Below are positions 1 through 8,248 of a stretch of 39,782 nucleotides of DNA, in pieces. Every line of letters starts with the position of its first letter. Within the stretch, counting starts at the first letter, position 1. Below the pieces are notes generated by a model. The model was not told the DNA's origin, made no database searches, and saw only the letters and a program-made list of their open reading frames with translations. Made by a program: the position numbers and the translations under genes. Source of the stretch: a virus; IMG/VR virus record IMGVR_UViG_3300018876_000035, positions 1 to 39,782 of that record, one strand, 5' to 3'.

Positions 1-257
1 AAGTATACTTTTTCGAAATTATCGTTTAACTTCTTTAAGTCCTTGATACTAGCGTTTAACGTTGCTACATTAATAGTGGAACGATGATGAGACCAGTCTC
101 CTAAAAAGATACAAGTCTCGGCATTCCTTGCTTTTGCTTCGGCAATAAACCAATCTATGAAGCGGTGGCAGTCCTCTAAATGGACACGACTGTTTTGCTT
201 TAATCCGTAATGAATGTCTGTGAAAACTGCGGCTGTTTTAAATAATTGTTTACTCAT
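1..257 (-). CDS. 47: gp47-like recombination endonuclease subunit (SbcD/Mre11-type), N-terminal part only
   Basis: The minus strand reads from an ATG at 257 off the left window edge, giving about 85 N-terminal residues. The start MSKQLFKTAAVFTDIHYG carries the D-x-H metal-binding motif of calcineurin-like phosphoesterases, and GDWSHHR is the second metal motif (GD..H). This pattern and the INVATLN segment after it match gp47 of T4-like phages. With gp46 it forms an SbcCD/Mre11-Rad50-type nuclease that resects DNA ends for recombination-dependent replication and host DNA breakdown. A purine-rich GAGAGG lies 5 bases before the ATG on the minus strand. The gene lies directly downstream of gp55 on the same strand, with a 32-base gap. 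The rest of the protein lies outside the window. Identification rests on motifs and context. Confidence 0.85.
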   Translation of the reverse strand, partial: MSKQLFKTAAVFTDIHYGLKQNSRVHLEDCHRFIDWFIAEAKARNAETCIFLGDWSHHRSTINVATLNASIKDLKKLNDNFEKVY

Positions 258-289
258 GTAACCTCTCGTTCTTATTATTATTGTAAGGC

Positions 290-1246
290 TTAAATATCGT
301 TGGTATCTTCTGCTTCTGCGGCTTCTCTCATATTACGCATTTCTGCTTCGTGTGCCAACTGTCTGCCATAACTAGGTAAGTGGCCTTCATCTATAAGAAT
401 GTCATCCCTAATTTTTTGATTGTGTTTTTCTATATTAAGTACCCTAGTAAAACAGTTGTTTACTACCGCAGTGTAATATGCGAATGGGTTGTTTGACTTA
501 GATTCATTAAACTGTAAGCCAATTTGAGATAGCTGTACAAGGGCTTGTCCACGCATTTCATCTACGTAAGTGTATCCTCTCCAATTGCCTCGATGGGAAT
601 AACGTTCAACTAGCTTCAACATCATTGTACCTAGCTTATTAGTAAGTCTACCATGTGTACAACAGAATTCGCCAGTTTCCATATCACCCTTCCAGTGGCT
701 TCTTGCGACTTCGGTAATTTTGCCATCTACGTAAGCATAATGCTTAAAAGGAGGGAAATTTACCTTTTCGTAGCTGTCGCCTTCGTTGCGTATAGTTTTC
801 TTACGTCCCGGAGCCAACGGGATATGGTCAAACGTCATCACCCTAAAGACTATCTCTTCGTCATCAAACTCGGCAATATCTATAGCAAAGTCTTTTTGTT
901 TGGGCTTGTTTTTATAGTCAGCGCGGTCATGTAGCTTCATTGCAGCCGCATAACGTTCGCTTTGGATACGAGATGCTTTGTTTTCTTTAGCATCCTGCAT
1001 AATTGTACGCTTTTCGATTGTAAAGCGTTCACGACCAGTTTCAGTGAGTTCGGGGTTACCGTTCTCATCTAAAACAGGGTGCTGTACAGTATATTCTTTG
1101 GTAATGTCTTCGATATCGTTTAAAATAATATCGGGTAAGAAGTATTTTTCATCTGTCAAAAAGCAAAACGACATCTTGCTTTTATGTATCTCTTTTAATA
1201 TATCTTTGTTATTAAGATAATTAACTGGCGGCGTCTTTTTTATCAT
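290..1246 (-). CDS. 55: gp55-like sigma factor for late transcription, with a large N-terminal insertion
   Basis: 318 residues from the ATG at 1246. This start is preferred over the upstream ATG at 1291: a GGAG lies 6 bases before it, it lies below the predicted promoter, and it begins with the conserved N-terminal segment (VNYLNNKDILKEI; T4 gp55 has NYVNNKELLQAI). The conserved sigma-like block lies near residues 190-275: TNKLGTMMLKLVERYS, GYTYVDEMRGQAL, then SKSNNPFAYYTAVVNNCF, matching the region-2-like core of T4 gp55. T4 gp55 has 185 residues. The extra length is mostly a charged insertion of about 150 residues between the first helix and the core. T4 gp55 ends in a hydrophobic SLDFLYE-type sliding-clamp epitope, but this protein ends in an acidic tail with no such motif. 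It should direct RNA polymerase to the GATAAATA late promoters seen in the window. Confidence 0.85.
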   Translation of the reverse strand: MIKKTPPVNYLNNKDILKEIHKSKMSFCFLTDEKYFLPDIILNDIEDITKEYTVQHPVLDENGNPELTETGRERFTIEKRTIMQDAKENKASRIQSERYAAAMKLHDRADYKNKPKQKDFAIDIAEFDDEEIVFRVMTFDHIPLAPGRKKTIRNEGDSYEKVNFPPFKHYAYVDGKITEVARSHWKGDMETGEFCCTHGRLTNKLGTMMLKLVERYSHRGNWRGYTYVDEMRGQALVQLSQIGLQFNESKSNNPFAYYTAVVNNCFTRVLNIEKHNQKIRDDILIDEGHLPSYGRQLAHEAEMRNMREAAEAEDTNDI

Positions 1247-1274
1247 TATTATCTCCGTGGCGCAGTTAACAACT

Positions 1275-1302
1275 AGTATACATGGACGCATACAGAAGTC
1301 AA
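1275..1302 (-). promoter_or_regulatory. sigma70-like (early) promoter for gp55
   Basis: On the minus strand, a -35 box TTGACT (1297-1302) is followed after 16 bases by a -10 box TATACT (1275-1280). The transcript would start near 1268, about 20 bases before the gp55 ATG. The same arrangement, with identical flanking bases (TTGACTT, then ATGTATA, then TAG), precedes the minus-strand gene at 7493-7741. This suggests a class of phage promoters read by host RNA polymerase. Confidence 0.65.
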
Positions 1303-1384
1303 CCGCATTATACTATATACGTAAAAAAGTGGCAAAAATGCCCAAAAACTGGCAACCAATATTAAAACAGTATTTAAAGATAAT

Positions 1385-1392
1385 GATAAATA
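1385..1392 (+). promoter_or_regulatory. late promoter GATAAATA before the tail-tube cap gene
   Basis: GATAAATA matches the late-promoter octamer (TATAAATA in T4, NATAAATA in cyanophages) recognised by gp55. The expected start is about 6 bases downstream, near 1398, leaving a 13-base leader that contains AGGAG (1401-1405) before the ATG at 1411. It opens the plus-strand baseplate operon. Confidence 0.75.
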
Positions 1393-1410
1393 TGAACATA
1401 AGGAGAACAT

Positions 1411-2259
1411 ATGGCACTTAATCCGTTTGACGCAATAGGTACAGTTGTAGAAGGCTACCGCAATTATAAATCCGGTAACAACCCTATCAGCGAAGCAATA
1501 AAACAAGGACTACTAACCTCTAGGAGTTTAGAACTTAGCAGGCAGGTCGAATCTTTTGCGGACCAAGTACCCGACACTGGCACACAGGAAGGTATTACTA
1601 CTTCTGTAGACTGGCGAGCAAGACTGCGTCCTAAAGACGGTGGCCAAGCATTGTTTTGGTATGGTGACCACGACGGCACTAAAACACCAAACAACATTGA
1701 TTATTTGCTAAAACCGTTACATAATTCAGGCGGATTAGTATGGCAGTACACTCCAAATATATTCCTATCGGGCTCTGCTAATTATACCCCTACAGATTTC
1801 CACGGACAAAACTATCCATTAGTTACATATAAAAATAGTACACCTCCTATTATACCAGTGCAAGCTGAATTTTCTGCAAACTCTCAAAAAGAAGCTAGGT
1901 ATCTACTTGGTGTCATGCACTTCTTAAAAGTAGCAACTAAAGCATTTACCGGGGATTCAGCAGTAACTACAGGACTATACGGAACACCTCCTCCTGTTAT
2001 GTTATTTGAATACTTAGGAAGTCATGGATTTAACAAAGTTCCAGTAGTAGTTACTAACTACAGTATGACACTGTCCGACAGTGTAGACTACGTTCCAGTA
2101 AAAACAAATGTAAACGGTAAGAAAGAAACTACATACGTGCCAACTATAGCAGATATTATGGTTACATTACAGCCAACTTATGCCCCACACAAATTGCGCA
2201 AACGATTTGATTTAGGCGCATTTACTACTGGACAAAACTACGAGGATGGATTTATATAA
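1411..2259 (+). CDS. 48: gp48-like baseplate tail-tube cap
   Basis: 282 residues, with AGGAG 5 bases before the ATG and a late promoter just upstream. The C-terminal half has the tail-tube-like pattern of T4 gp48: a helix QKEARYLLGVMHFLKVATKAF, a Pro-rich PPPVMLFEYLG strand, then VPVVVTNYSMTLSDSVDYVP and a final beta segment DIMVTLQPTY. T4 gp48 and gp54 cap the hub and start tail-tube polymerisation. No separate gp54 is seen nearby, so this protein may fill either role. Its stop overlaps the next start (TAATG), so it is translationally coupled to the gp53-like gene. The gp48 assignment is from pattern and gene order, and gp54 is the main alternative. Confidence 0.6.
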   Translation: MALNPFDAIGTVVEGYRNYKSGNNPISEAIKQGLLTSRSLELSRQVESFADQVPDTGTQEGITTSVDWRARLRPKDGGQALFWYGDHDGTKTPNNIDYLLKPLHNSGGLVWQYTPNIFLSGSANYTPTDFHGQNYPLVTYKNSTPPIIPVQAEFSANSQKEARYLLGVMHFLKVATKAFTGDSAVTTGLYGTPPPVMLFEYLGSHGFNKVPVVVTNYSMTLSDSVDYVPVKTNVNGKKETTYVPTIADIMVTLQPTYAPHKLRKRFDLGAFTTGQNYEDGFI

Positions 2260-2558
2260 TGGCTAGTTTTAATAGAAAAGATAGTTTTATGCGTAATGCT
2301 GGAGTATATGACATATTCCAGGATGTTAATAATCTGCCAAAAGTTCCTGCGACTGCAAGCGACACAACCTATATTATTGAATCCAAATACAGCGAACGAG
2401 TTGATTTGTTAGCATACGACTTGTATGGATCCAGCCGACTTTGGTGGATTATTGTATTACGAAATCTAGATGTTATAGAAGACCCTATTAAAGGGTTTAA
2501 AGAAGGACTAGTTATTAAATTACCTAGTAAAAAAACAGCACAAGAGCTAACAGGATAA
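2259..2558 (+). CDS. 53: gp53-like baseplate wedge protein (short form)
   Basis: 99 residues. The core ERVDLLAYDLYGSSRLWWII, followed by VLRNLDVIEDPIKGFKEG, is the signature of the gp53/tail-protein-X (LysM-like) fold, which strengthens contacts between baseplate wedges. T4 gp53 has 196 residues, so this is roughly the conserved domain alone. The start overlaps the stop of the tube-cap gene by one base. The downstream gene begins two bases after its stop. Confidence 0.75.
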   Translation: MASFNRKDSFMRNAGVYDIFQDVNNLPKVPATASDTTYIIESKYSERVDLLAYDLYGSSRLWWIIVLRNLDVIEDPIKGFKEGLVIKLPSKKTAQELTG

Positions 2559-2559
2559 C

Positions 2560-5043
2560 ATGGCAGACATTACACCAGCAGAAAACTATGAACCGATAAT
2601 AAAGAAAACAGTATATGGTAATGTATTAGATAAGTTCGATAGCTATCAATATAATGCTAAACTTTATATGATCCCGCCTGTTACCGGCAATCCACAATCA
2701 TCCGTTCAATCGTCGCAAGATAGTACAGACGCAAGAGCTGAAACAGGATCAAGTGCGGCATCGGCATCCAATACTGGAGGCGGATACTTGAATGGCGCAA
2801 TGATAGCTGATCCTTCCGAAACTGTAATACTGGCACAAACAGGAGTAACAGGAACACAAATTGATAACATAGAGATTGAAACTATTCCAGGGCCTGGCAA
2901 TACTATATCACCTACAAAGGTTAGTTTTGAAATTACACAGGCAGGCTCAGCTGATTTTCTCGATCAAATTATAGCGGCTAAAGCATATCTGGGCGACAAA
3001 GTCTTAGCTAACAATGCTCCTATGTTTTTAGAAATTATATTTAAAGGCTACACAGATGATCTCGATGATGTTAATAAAGGCGGCATTCCGACAGATGGCC
3101 CCGGCCCGTATCGCTTCAGGCTAACACTCAGTGCCGTAACCTTAGAAATAACAGATGAAGGAAGTACTTATTCATTTGCATGTGTTACAGACACAGCCAC
3201 TGCCTTTAGTGACGATGCTTTCCGTGTTCCTAAAGAAATGGATTCTGTTGGATCTACTATTGAGGAACACGTAGAAGACTTAGTTAAAAAAATTAATGAG
3301 TACTCGAATGAGAATTATAACGACTACTCTATACAGGATGAAATAGCTATAGATTTGTCAGGTCTAACCGAAGGAAGGTATGCATTAACAGATTTGTCAA
3401 TTACAACTCCGGATGAGCAAAAAGCAGAAGAAATAAATCGTATTATGAATCCGGAAATTGAAGGGAAAGACGAAGCAGAGCAACGAGCAATTTTAGTAGA
3501 AGCACCGAAAGATACCGGAACCTCAGACATTGTCCCAAACCAAGCAAAGATTACAGTAAGAGAAAAGATAAAATTAGATCGGTACATTGCTACACTATTG
3601 TCGATGAATGACGAGTTTTATAATAAGGCAACGAGAAGTGTAAAACCTAACGAAGCAGGAGACCTAGAAGTAGATAAATCTCGCCCATTTATATATTGGT
3701 TTAGGATTAACGCAAGCATACAATACTTAGGTTATGATAAAAAGAGAAAAAAATACGCAATAAGAACTATATATAAACCGGTCATATATGCTACCGCAAA
3801 AAGCACGGCACAAAAGAATGTCGACGAAAGTGCAAACTTAACACCGGAAGAGACCGAGAGTCGAGTTAATGCAATGCCTGTTAAAAAATCGTATAATTAT
3901 TTTTATACAGGTGTTAACGACCAAATTAGAAATTGTAAAATAGTTTATAATCCTGCGATAGCAATTTTAAGTGCGCCATCAGGCGGAGCCGCCGGCGACA
4001 CAAGCACAACACTTGCTGCCACTTTAAGTTCGGAAGCTAGTGCCACAGAAGATTTGACTGGCGAAACTATAGCCACACAAGCCGTTAAAATAAGAAATGA
4101 AGAATCCTTAGGAAATCTTGTAAGAGACTTATTGTCAAATCCAGAAAGGGAAAACGATGTTAAAAACTTTGCGACTCAAATATTAGGATTTAATGCAAGC
4201 GAAGCGGCAGACTTACTACAAAACAAAACAGGTCTTAATGCTTCACTATTTAAAAACGCATTAGCAGATAAGAACATAGTAAGAGCGGCTCTTAACGCAG
4301 AAAAACAATTAGCTAAAAGTAATACAACAAGCGATACTACTAAAAATTTAGATGGCACAGATTATACTCCTACGTTAAGCGGTTATGTATATGCCCCAGA
4401 CATTTTAGGAAGTGTATCGGAAAGACTAGACGCCGCAGCCGCCGAAGACTACGCAGTAAGGGCTACACAAGATAAGAGAAAAGAATTAGAAGCTGAGGAA
4501 TCTTCAGAGGTAGGTGCAGAACAGAGTATTGTTACTGACCATATACAAAGCCAGGTAGCAGACGCAACGTATGACGGTACAGTTAGGAATACAATTTTTG
4601 GTTATTTGCTAGAACAGCATGCCGCATCTGATTTCTTGGTTACATTGGATATGGAGATTAAAGGTGACCCGTGGTACTTAGGCAGACCAGATTTAACTGG
4701 ATCTGTTAGTGCAAATGAAAAAGGCAGTGCCGCAACAGATGAAATAAATGCTAGTGACGAAAAAAGCGCCAACCTTGCAGGGGACGATAATTACATATTA
4801 TTTAATTTGCAAACACCTAGGCGATTTGACTTTAATGTTGAAAACGAAGATGAGAATACAGGGTACTGGTCGCCGCAAGGAACTTCATATTTTATAACAG
4901 GACTGTACACAATTAAATCAGTTATACATACATTTAGTGACGGGGTATTTGTACAAAATGTAAACTTAATAAAGGAATCTTCATTACAATTAAGTAAAAT
5001 AAAAAATGAAGCAGAAAGCACAACAGATGAGGATGACAGCTAA
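2560..5043 (+). CDS. putative baseplate hub protein (gp27-like position)
   Basis: 827 residues. N-terminal residues 1-230 look like a hub barrel domain (segments KVSFEITQAGSADFLDQI, MFLEIIFKGY, YRFRLTLSAVTLEITDEG). A charged middle part (about 230-600) is rich in Glu, Ala and Thr and probably helical or linker-like. The C-terminal part again looks tail-specific: FLVTLDMEIKGDPWYLG, as in many tail proteins that report a bound partner, then YILFNLQTPRRFDF and GVFVQNVNLIKESSLQ. It sits immediately before gp5, where the gp27 partner would be expected, and its stop overlaps the gp5 start. It is twice the length of T4 gp27 (391). The hub assignment is from position and domain style, not a clear sequence match. 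Confidence 0.5.
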   Translation: MADITPAENYEPIIKKTVYGNVLDKFDSYQYNAKLYMIPPVTGNPQSSVQSSQDSTDARAETGSSAASASNTGGGYLNGAMIADPSETVILAQTGVTGTQIDNIEIETIPGPGNTISPTKVSFEITQAGSADFLDQIIAAKAYLGDKVLANNAPMFLEIIFKGYTDDLDDVNKGGIPTDGPGPYRFRLTLSAVTLEITDEGSTYSFACVTDTATAFSDDAFRVPKEMDSVGSTIEEHVEDLVKKINEYSNENYNDYSIQDEIAIDLSGLTEGRYALTDLSITTPDEQKAEEINRIMNPEIEGKDEAEQRAILVEAPKDTGTSDIVPNQAKITVREKIKLDRYIATLLSMNDEFYNKATRSVKPNEAGDLEVDKSRPFIYWFRINASIQYLGYDKKRKKYAIRTIYKPVIYATAKSTAQKNVDESANLTPEETESRVNAMPVKKSYNYFYTGVNDQIRNCKIVYNPAIAILSAPSGGAAGDTSTTLAATLSSEASATEDLTGETIATQAVKIRNEESLGNLVRDLLSNPERENDVKNFATQILGFNASEAADLLQNKTGLNASLFKNALADKNIVRAALNAEKQLAKSNTTSDTTKNLDGTDYTPTLSGYVYAPDILGSVSERLDAAAAEDYAVRATQDKRKELEAEESSEVGAEQSIVTDHIQSQVADATYDGTVRNTIFGYLLEQHAASDFLVTLDMEIKGDPWYLGRPDLTGSVSANEKGSAATDEINASDEKSANLAGDDNYILFNLQTPRRFDFNVENEDENTGYWSPQGTSYFITGLYTIKSVIHTFSDGVFVQNVNLIKESSLQLSKIKNEAESTTDEDDS

Positions 5044-7496
5044 TGTCAAGAAGTCCCAACACTTTGAGAAGTACAAGAACTAATCCAATCGGAAAACGCA
5101 ACGATGATCCAGTTTTCGGGATTTATATTGCGGAAGTAATTGCTACAAAAGATGTAAGCAGAACAGGAACAATTAAAGTTTTCGTTCCCGCTATCGGAAA
5201 AGATAAAAACACAGGCACTGGCTACTTTGATGCGACCTGGACAAGTCCGTTTGCTGGTAGTACAGATCCTAGACAAGCAGGAACAGAGGTAGAAAATCCT
5301 CAACAAACGACAAGCAGTTACGGTCTATGGGCAGTGCCTCCGGATTTAGGAAACTTAGTTCTCATTGCATTCGGTGACGGTAACACAAAAAATCCTCTAG
5401 TAATAAGTTGCTTATACCAAGACAAATTTAACTATATGCTTCCAGGTAACGCAGGCGGAAAGACATTTCAAGCGCCTGGCGTAAATTTGCCTACAATGGA
5501 AAAGAATAAACGTAGCGCAGAAACTTCCCATAACAACGCAACTAGGCCTATACAGCATACCTTAGCAGAAGCTATAACTAAGCAAGGTTTAGCACACGAT
5601 CCAGTACGAGGTGCAGGAAACAGTTCGGCTCGCAGAGAATCACCCAGCGAGGTTTTTGGTTTACTTACTCCTGGTCCGCGAGATCCGGAAAATTTCGACT
5701 ATAGATTAGGTGGGCATAGTATTACACTTGATGATAATTTAGAAAGTAGAAACATAAGAATAAGAACTGCGCAAGGCAATCAGTTACTTTTAGATGACAC
5801 CAAGGGCATTATATACCTTATTAATAAAGAAGGCAAGGCTTGGATGGAATTAAACCAAGCAGGCGATATTTTAATGTATGCTGAAGGTAGCATAAACATG
5901 AGAGCAAAGAAAGACTTTAATATACGTGCTGATTACAATGTAAACATAGAGGCAGGGCAAGATGTAAACATAAAAGCCGCAGGCGATAACGTAGCCGGCG
6001 ACTACTTAGGCGAAGGCAAGGGCACCGGAGGTAAAGTGCAAGTAGAAGGCAAATCCGATGTAAGTTTATTAGCAGAAAAAAATATATACGGCACAGCATA
6101 TTATGGTGACATTAACCTAAGTTCATCAGGACCGATTAATGCAACCAGCAGTGCCGATGTGAATATAAAAGCTGGAAAAGCAATGAATCAGCAAAGCGGG
6201 AAAAACTTTAGTATTAAGTCAAGCGAATCAACATTGCTTACAGCCGGCAAAGACATTGTAGAAAATGCTCCCCAAATTTTACTTAATAGCAATGGCCCCG
6301 ATGCCGCATCAGCTGAGGTTGCAGAAACTGCCGAACCGTTAACTACTGTAAAATTACAAGACGCTCCAGAAAAACAAGCTGAATATGATACTACGGCCCC
6401 GGCACCACTAACCACCGGCGGAAAGCGCACTGGTAAAACAGCAAAAGTAGCCACAATTTTATCATCTATGCCTACTGCGGAGCCGTATAACGGACACGCT
6501 ACGCCTGATCCAACAAAAGATAATCCAACAGCGATGACACCAAATACAGCACTAACCAGCAGTTTACCGGACGGAAGCAACGGCTTAGCCAATGCCGCCG
6601 GTGAACAAATTCCAGCCCCGGCTAACACTCCATCTGGAATAATGAATGGGATAGGACACACAGCATCCGGCGCCGCAAACATGTCATTACCCCAAGAGGT
6701 AGCAAACAACTTTTCTCCGGCTAGCCAAAAGCAGTTACTTAATGCGCCAGCTTTATCCGCAATGTCAGGCGCAATATTAAGTTCTATTCCTCCGTTAAGA
6801 TTTCCTAAACCATTGAATGGGGCAAAAGCAACGTTTGTTACAGGCCTAGGACAGAAAATTAGTGAATTCAGCGCAAGGGCAAAAGCTGTAGCAATCGATG
6901 CCCAGGGCGCTATATCAGACGTACAAGGCACCGCAATTGCCGCATTAAAGGATGGAATAAACAGTGCCGCACAAGCCGCAAGAACACCCGAAGAGTTAGA
7001 AAAGGCATTAGCTAAAGCCGGAGTATCTGTACAAACAGATGGTACAACTAAAATATATCAAGATGCCGCAGGCAATAGGATAATAGATTTTTCTAACGGT
7101 TTGGCAGATACCTCGGCTAAAACGTTATTAATAGCTGACCTAAATGCTACGGCAAACTCTATTAAAAATTCAATAAAAGTACCGATTTCGGATAATCAAA
7201 TGGTGGCACTAACTAGCATGGCTAACCACGTAGGTACCAACAACTTTGCAAAAAGCCAAGCGTTATCTGAGCTAAACAGTGGTAATTATGGTGGGGTACC
7301 TAAAGCAATGATGGAATTTACTTCCCGCGAAGGTGTAACACAAGATGATTATGTGCAACGTAGGCAACTAGAAGGCGAAATATTTGCTACACCGGATGGA
7401 GTGCCGTTACCGGACAGTACTAGCCCTAACTATGCCCAAAATGCATTAAATGTAAGGGAAGCTAGGGACCAGTACTTAGGGAATGGTAATACTTAA
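5043..7496 (+). CDS. 5: gp5-like hub/spike protein with C-terminal, probably inactive, lysozyme-like domain
   Basis: 817 residues. Residues about 20-130 form the gp5/VgrG OB-fold (FGIYIAEVIATKDVSRTGTI, then SSYGLWAVPPDLGNLVLIAF). Residues about 215-420 form the spike: ITLDDNLESRNIRIRT and a long run of short repeats such as INMRAKKDFNIRA and VNIEAGQDVNIKA, typical of the triple beta-helix. A Pro/Ala/Thr-rich linker follows. Residues about 655-780 resemble the glycoside hydrolase 24 fold (KIYQDAAGN, NQMVALTSMANHVGTNNF, LSELNSGNYGG, VQRRQLEGEIF). In T4 gp5 the lysozyme lies between OB-fold and spike; here it is at the C-terminus. The equivalents of T4 lysozyme Glu11 and Thr26 are absent and only the Asp20-like D674 remains, so catalysis is doubtful. 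The stop overlaps the convergent minus-strand gene by 4 bases. Confidence 0.8.
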   Translation: MSRSPNTLRSTRTNPIGKRNDDPVFGIYIAEVIATKDVSRTGTIKVFVPAIGKDKNTGTGYFDATWTSPFAGSTDPRQAGTEVENPQQTTSSYGLWAVPPDLGNLVLIAFGDGNTKNPLVISCLYQDKFNYMLPGNAGGKTFQAPGVNLPTMEKNKRSAETSHNNATRPIQHTLAEAITKQGLAHDPVRGAGNSSARRESPSEVFGLLTPGPRDPENFDYRLGGHSITLDDNLESRNIRIRTAQGNQLLLDDTKGIIYLINKEGKAWMELNQAGDILMYAEGSINMRAKKDFNIRADYNVNIEAGQDVNIKAAGDNVAGDYLGEGKGTGGKVQVEGKSDVSLLAEKNIYGTAYYGDINLSSSGPINATSSADVNIKAGKAMNQQSGKNFSIKSSESTLLTAGKDIVENAPQILLNSNGPDAASAEVAETAEPLTTVKLQDAPEKQAEYDTTAPAPLTTGGKRTGKTAKVATILSSMPTAEPYNGHATPDPTKDNPTAMTPNTALTSSLPDGSNGLANAAGEQIPAPANTPSGIMNGIGHTASGAANMSLPQEVANNFSPASQKQLLNAPALSAMSGAILSSIPPLRFPKPLNGAKATFVTGLGQKISEFSARAKAVAIDAQGAISDVQGTAIAALKDGINSAAQAARTPEELEKALAKAGVSVQTDGTTKIYQDAAGNRIIDFSNGLADTSAKTLLIADLNATANSIKNSIKVPISDNQMVALTSMANHVGTNNFAKSQALSELNSGNYGGVPKAMMEFTSREGVTQDDYVQRRQLEGEIFATPDGVPLPDSTSPNYAQNALNVREARDQYLGNGNT

Positions 7497-7741
7497 ATAG
7501 AAAGCATTCTTTCCATTCTGGCAAATTCAGGCGGCTTAACATTTTTGTTATACCGATAATTGCCAGCAAAATTAATGCTGTCAAACAACTCGTACTTCTT
7601 AGTTACACTATCGTAAACGCCGACAGTAACAAATCGCTTGTTAGTTTGGAAGATAGTATGAAAACGATTCATACCCAGTCTTTTGTTGAGTCCATTTGCT
7701 TTTTTTGTTAGTACTTCGAACTCTTTGGTTAATTTAAACAT
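7493..7741 (-). CDS. small basic protein of unknown function, antisense to the late cluster
   Basis: 82 residues, rich in Lys and Arg, with no recognised motif (MFKLTKEFEVLTKKANGLNK at the N-terminus; FVTVGVYDSVTKKYELFD suggests a beta hairpin). It is real rather than a shadow: it lies in an intergenic space, has its own good sigma70-like promoter at 7793-7820, and that promoter matches the gp55 one. It overlaps the gp5 stop by only 4 bases, in convergent orientation. Expression is expected early, from host RNA polymerase. Function cannot be inferred; small early phage proteins often act on host enzymes, but nothing in the sequence proves this. Confidence 0.65.
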   Translation of the reverse strand: MFKLTKEFEVLTKKANGLNKRLGMNRFHTIFQTNKRFVTVGVYDSVTKKYELFDSINFAGNYRYNKNVKPPEFARMERMLSI

Positions 7742-7792
7742 CTCTGTTTACCTTTGGTTGTTAATGGAACGTGATTTCTAAGTCACAAAGCT

Positions 7793-7820
7793 ATTATACA
7801 TAATCTTTGATATAAGTCAA
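7793..7820 (-). promoter_or_regulatory. sigma70-like (early) promoter for the small antisense gene
   Basis: On the minus strand TTGACT (7815-7820) and TATAAT (7793-7798) are separated by 16 bases. The flanks TTGACTT and ATGTATAATAG are the same as in the gp55 promoter except for one -10 base. The transcript would begin near 7786, giving a leader of about 45 bases. Confidence 0.75.
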
Positions 7821-7859
7821 CCTAATATTTGGCGAATTAAAGTATCTTATAATGATATT

Positions 7860-7867
7860 GATAAATA
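7860..7867 (+). promoter_or_regulatory. late promoter GATAAATA for gp25, predicted leaderless
   Basis: The GATAAATA octamer is followed by 5 bases and then the ATG at 7873. In T4 the octamer occupies about -13 to -6, which would place +1 exactly on the A of this ATG. No Shine-Dalgarno sequence is present before the gene. Confidence 0.7.
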
Positions 7868-7872
7868 TGTGT

Positions 7873-8238
7873 ATGGCAAGATTATTCAGGGGATTTAGCA
7901 CAGTAGACAAGGTTCGAGCACCGTATACACTTACCGACGTGGATTTGGTGAAACGAGACCTCCAAAACGAATTTTACACCAGAAAAGGCGAAAGAGTAAT
8001 GCGTCCAAATTTTGGTAGTATTGTTTGGGACTTACTTATGGATCCGACTGATACTTTTACAGAGCAGGATATAAGCGATGATGTGGAAAGAATAGTCAAC
8101 AAAGACCCAAGGGTTGAGTTGATTAATATTTCAATTTTCTCATCAGACCATGCTATAAGAGTGGAAGTAGAACTAAAATATGTGATACTAAACAGCAAAG
8201 ACATTCTATACTTAGAATTCACAAGACAAGAACAGTAA
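7873..8238 (+). CDS. 25: gp25-like baseplate wedge subunit
   Basis: 121 residues starting MARLFRGFSTVDKVRAPYTL. The core VKRDLQNEFYTRKGERVMRP, then NFGSIVWDLLMDP and DVERIVNKDPRVEL, is the classic gp25/GPW (lysozyme-like fold, non-enzymatic) family, which joins the wedge to the sheath in contractile tails. T4 gp25 has 132 residues. The reading frame is open upstream to an ATG at 7852, but that start would lie before the expected transcription start and add residues not typical of the family, so 7873 is chosen. There is no ribosome-binding site; the late promoter sits 5 bases before the ATG. gp6 follows after 10 bases. Confidence 0.9.
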   Translation: MARLFRGFSTVDKVRAPYTLTDVDLVKRDLQNEFYTRKGERVMRPNFGSIVWDLLMDPTDTFTEQDISDDVERIVNKDPRVELINISIFSSDHAIRVEVELKYVILNSKDILYLEFTRQEQ

Positions 8239-8248
8239 GGGTTAAAAT

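Noticed and set aside
653-1220. Plus-strand frames of 80-93 codons opposite gp55
   Set aside because: They lie wholly within gp55 on the other strand and have no Shine-Dalgarno sequence or late box.
6188-6931. A 247-codon open frame on the minus strand inside gp5
   Set aside because: It is antisense to a well-supported gp5, has no promoter or ribosome-binding site, and its composition (Ala/Gly/Ser/Val) is the mirror of the plus-strand linker.
7497-7520. Hairpin GAAAG-CATT-CTTTC near the convergent gp5/antisense gene ends as a terminator
   Set aside because: The stem is only 5 bp and no T tract follows on either strand.
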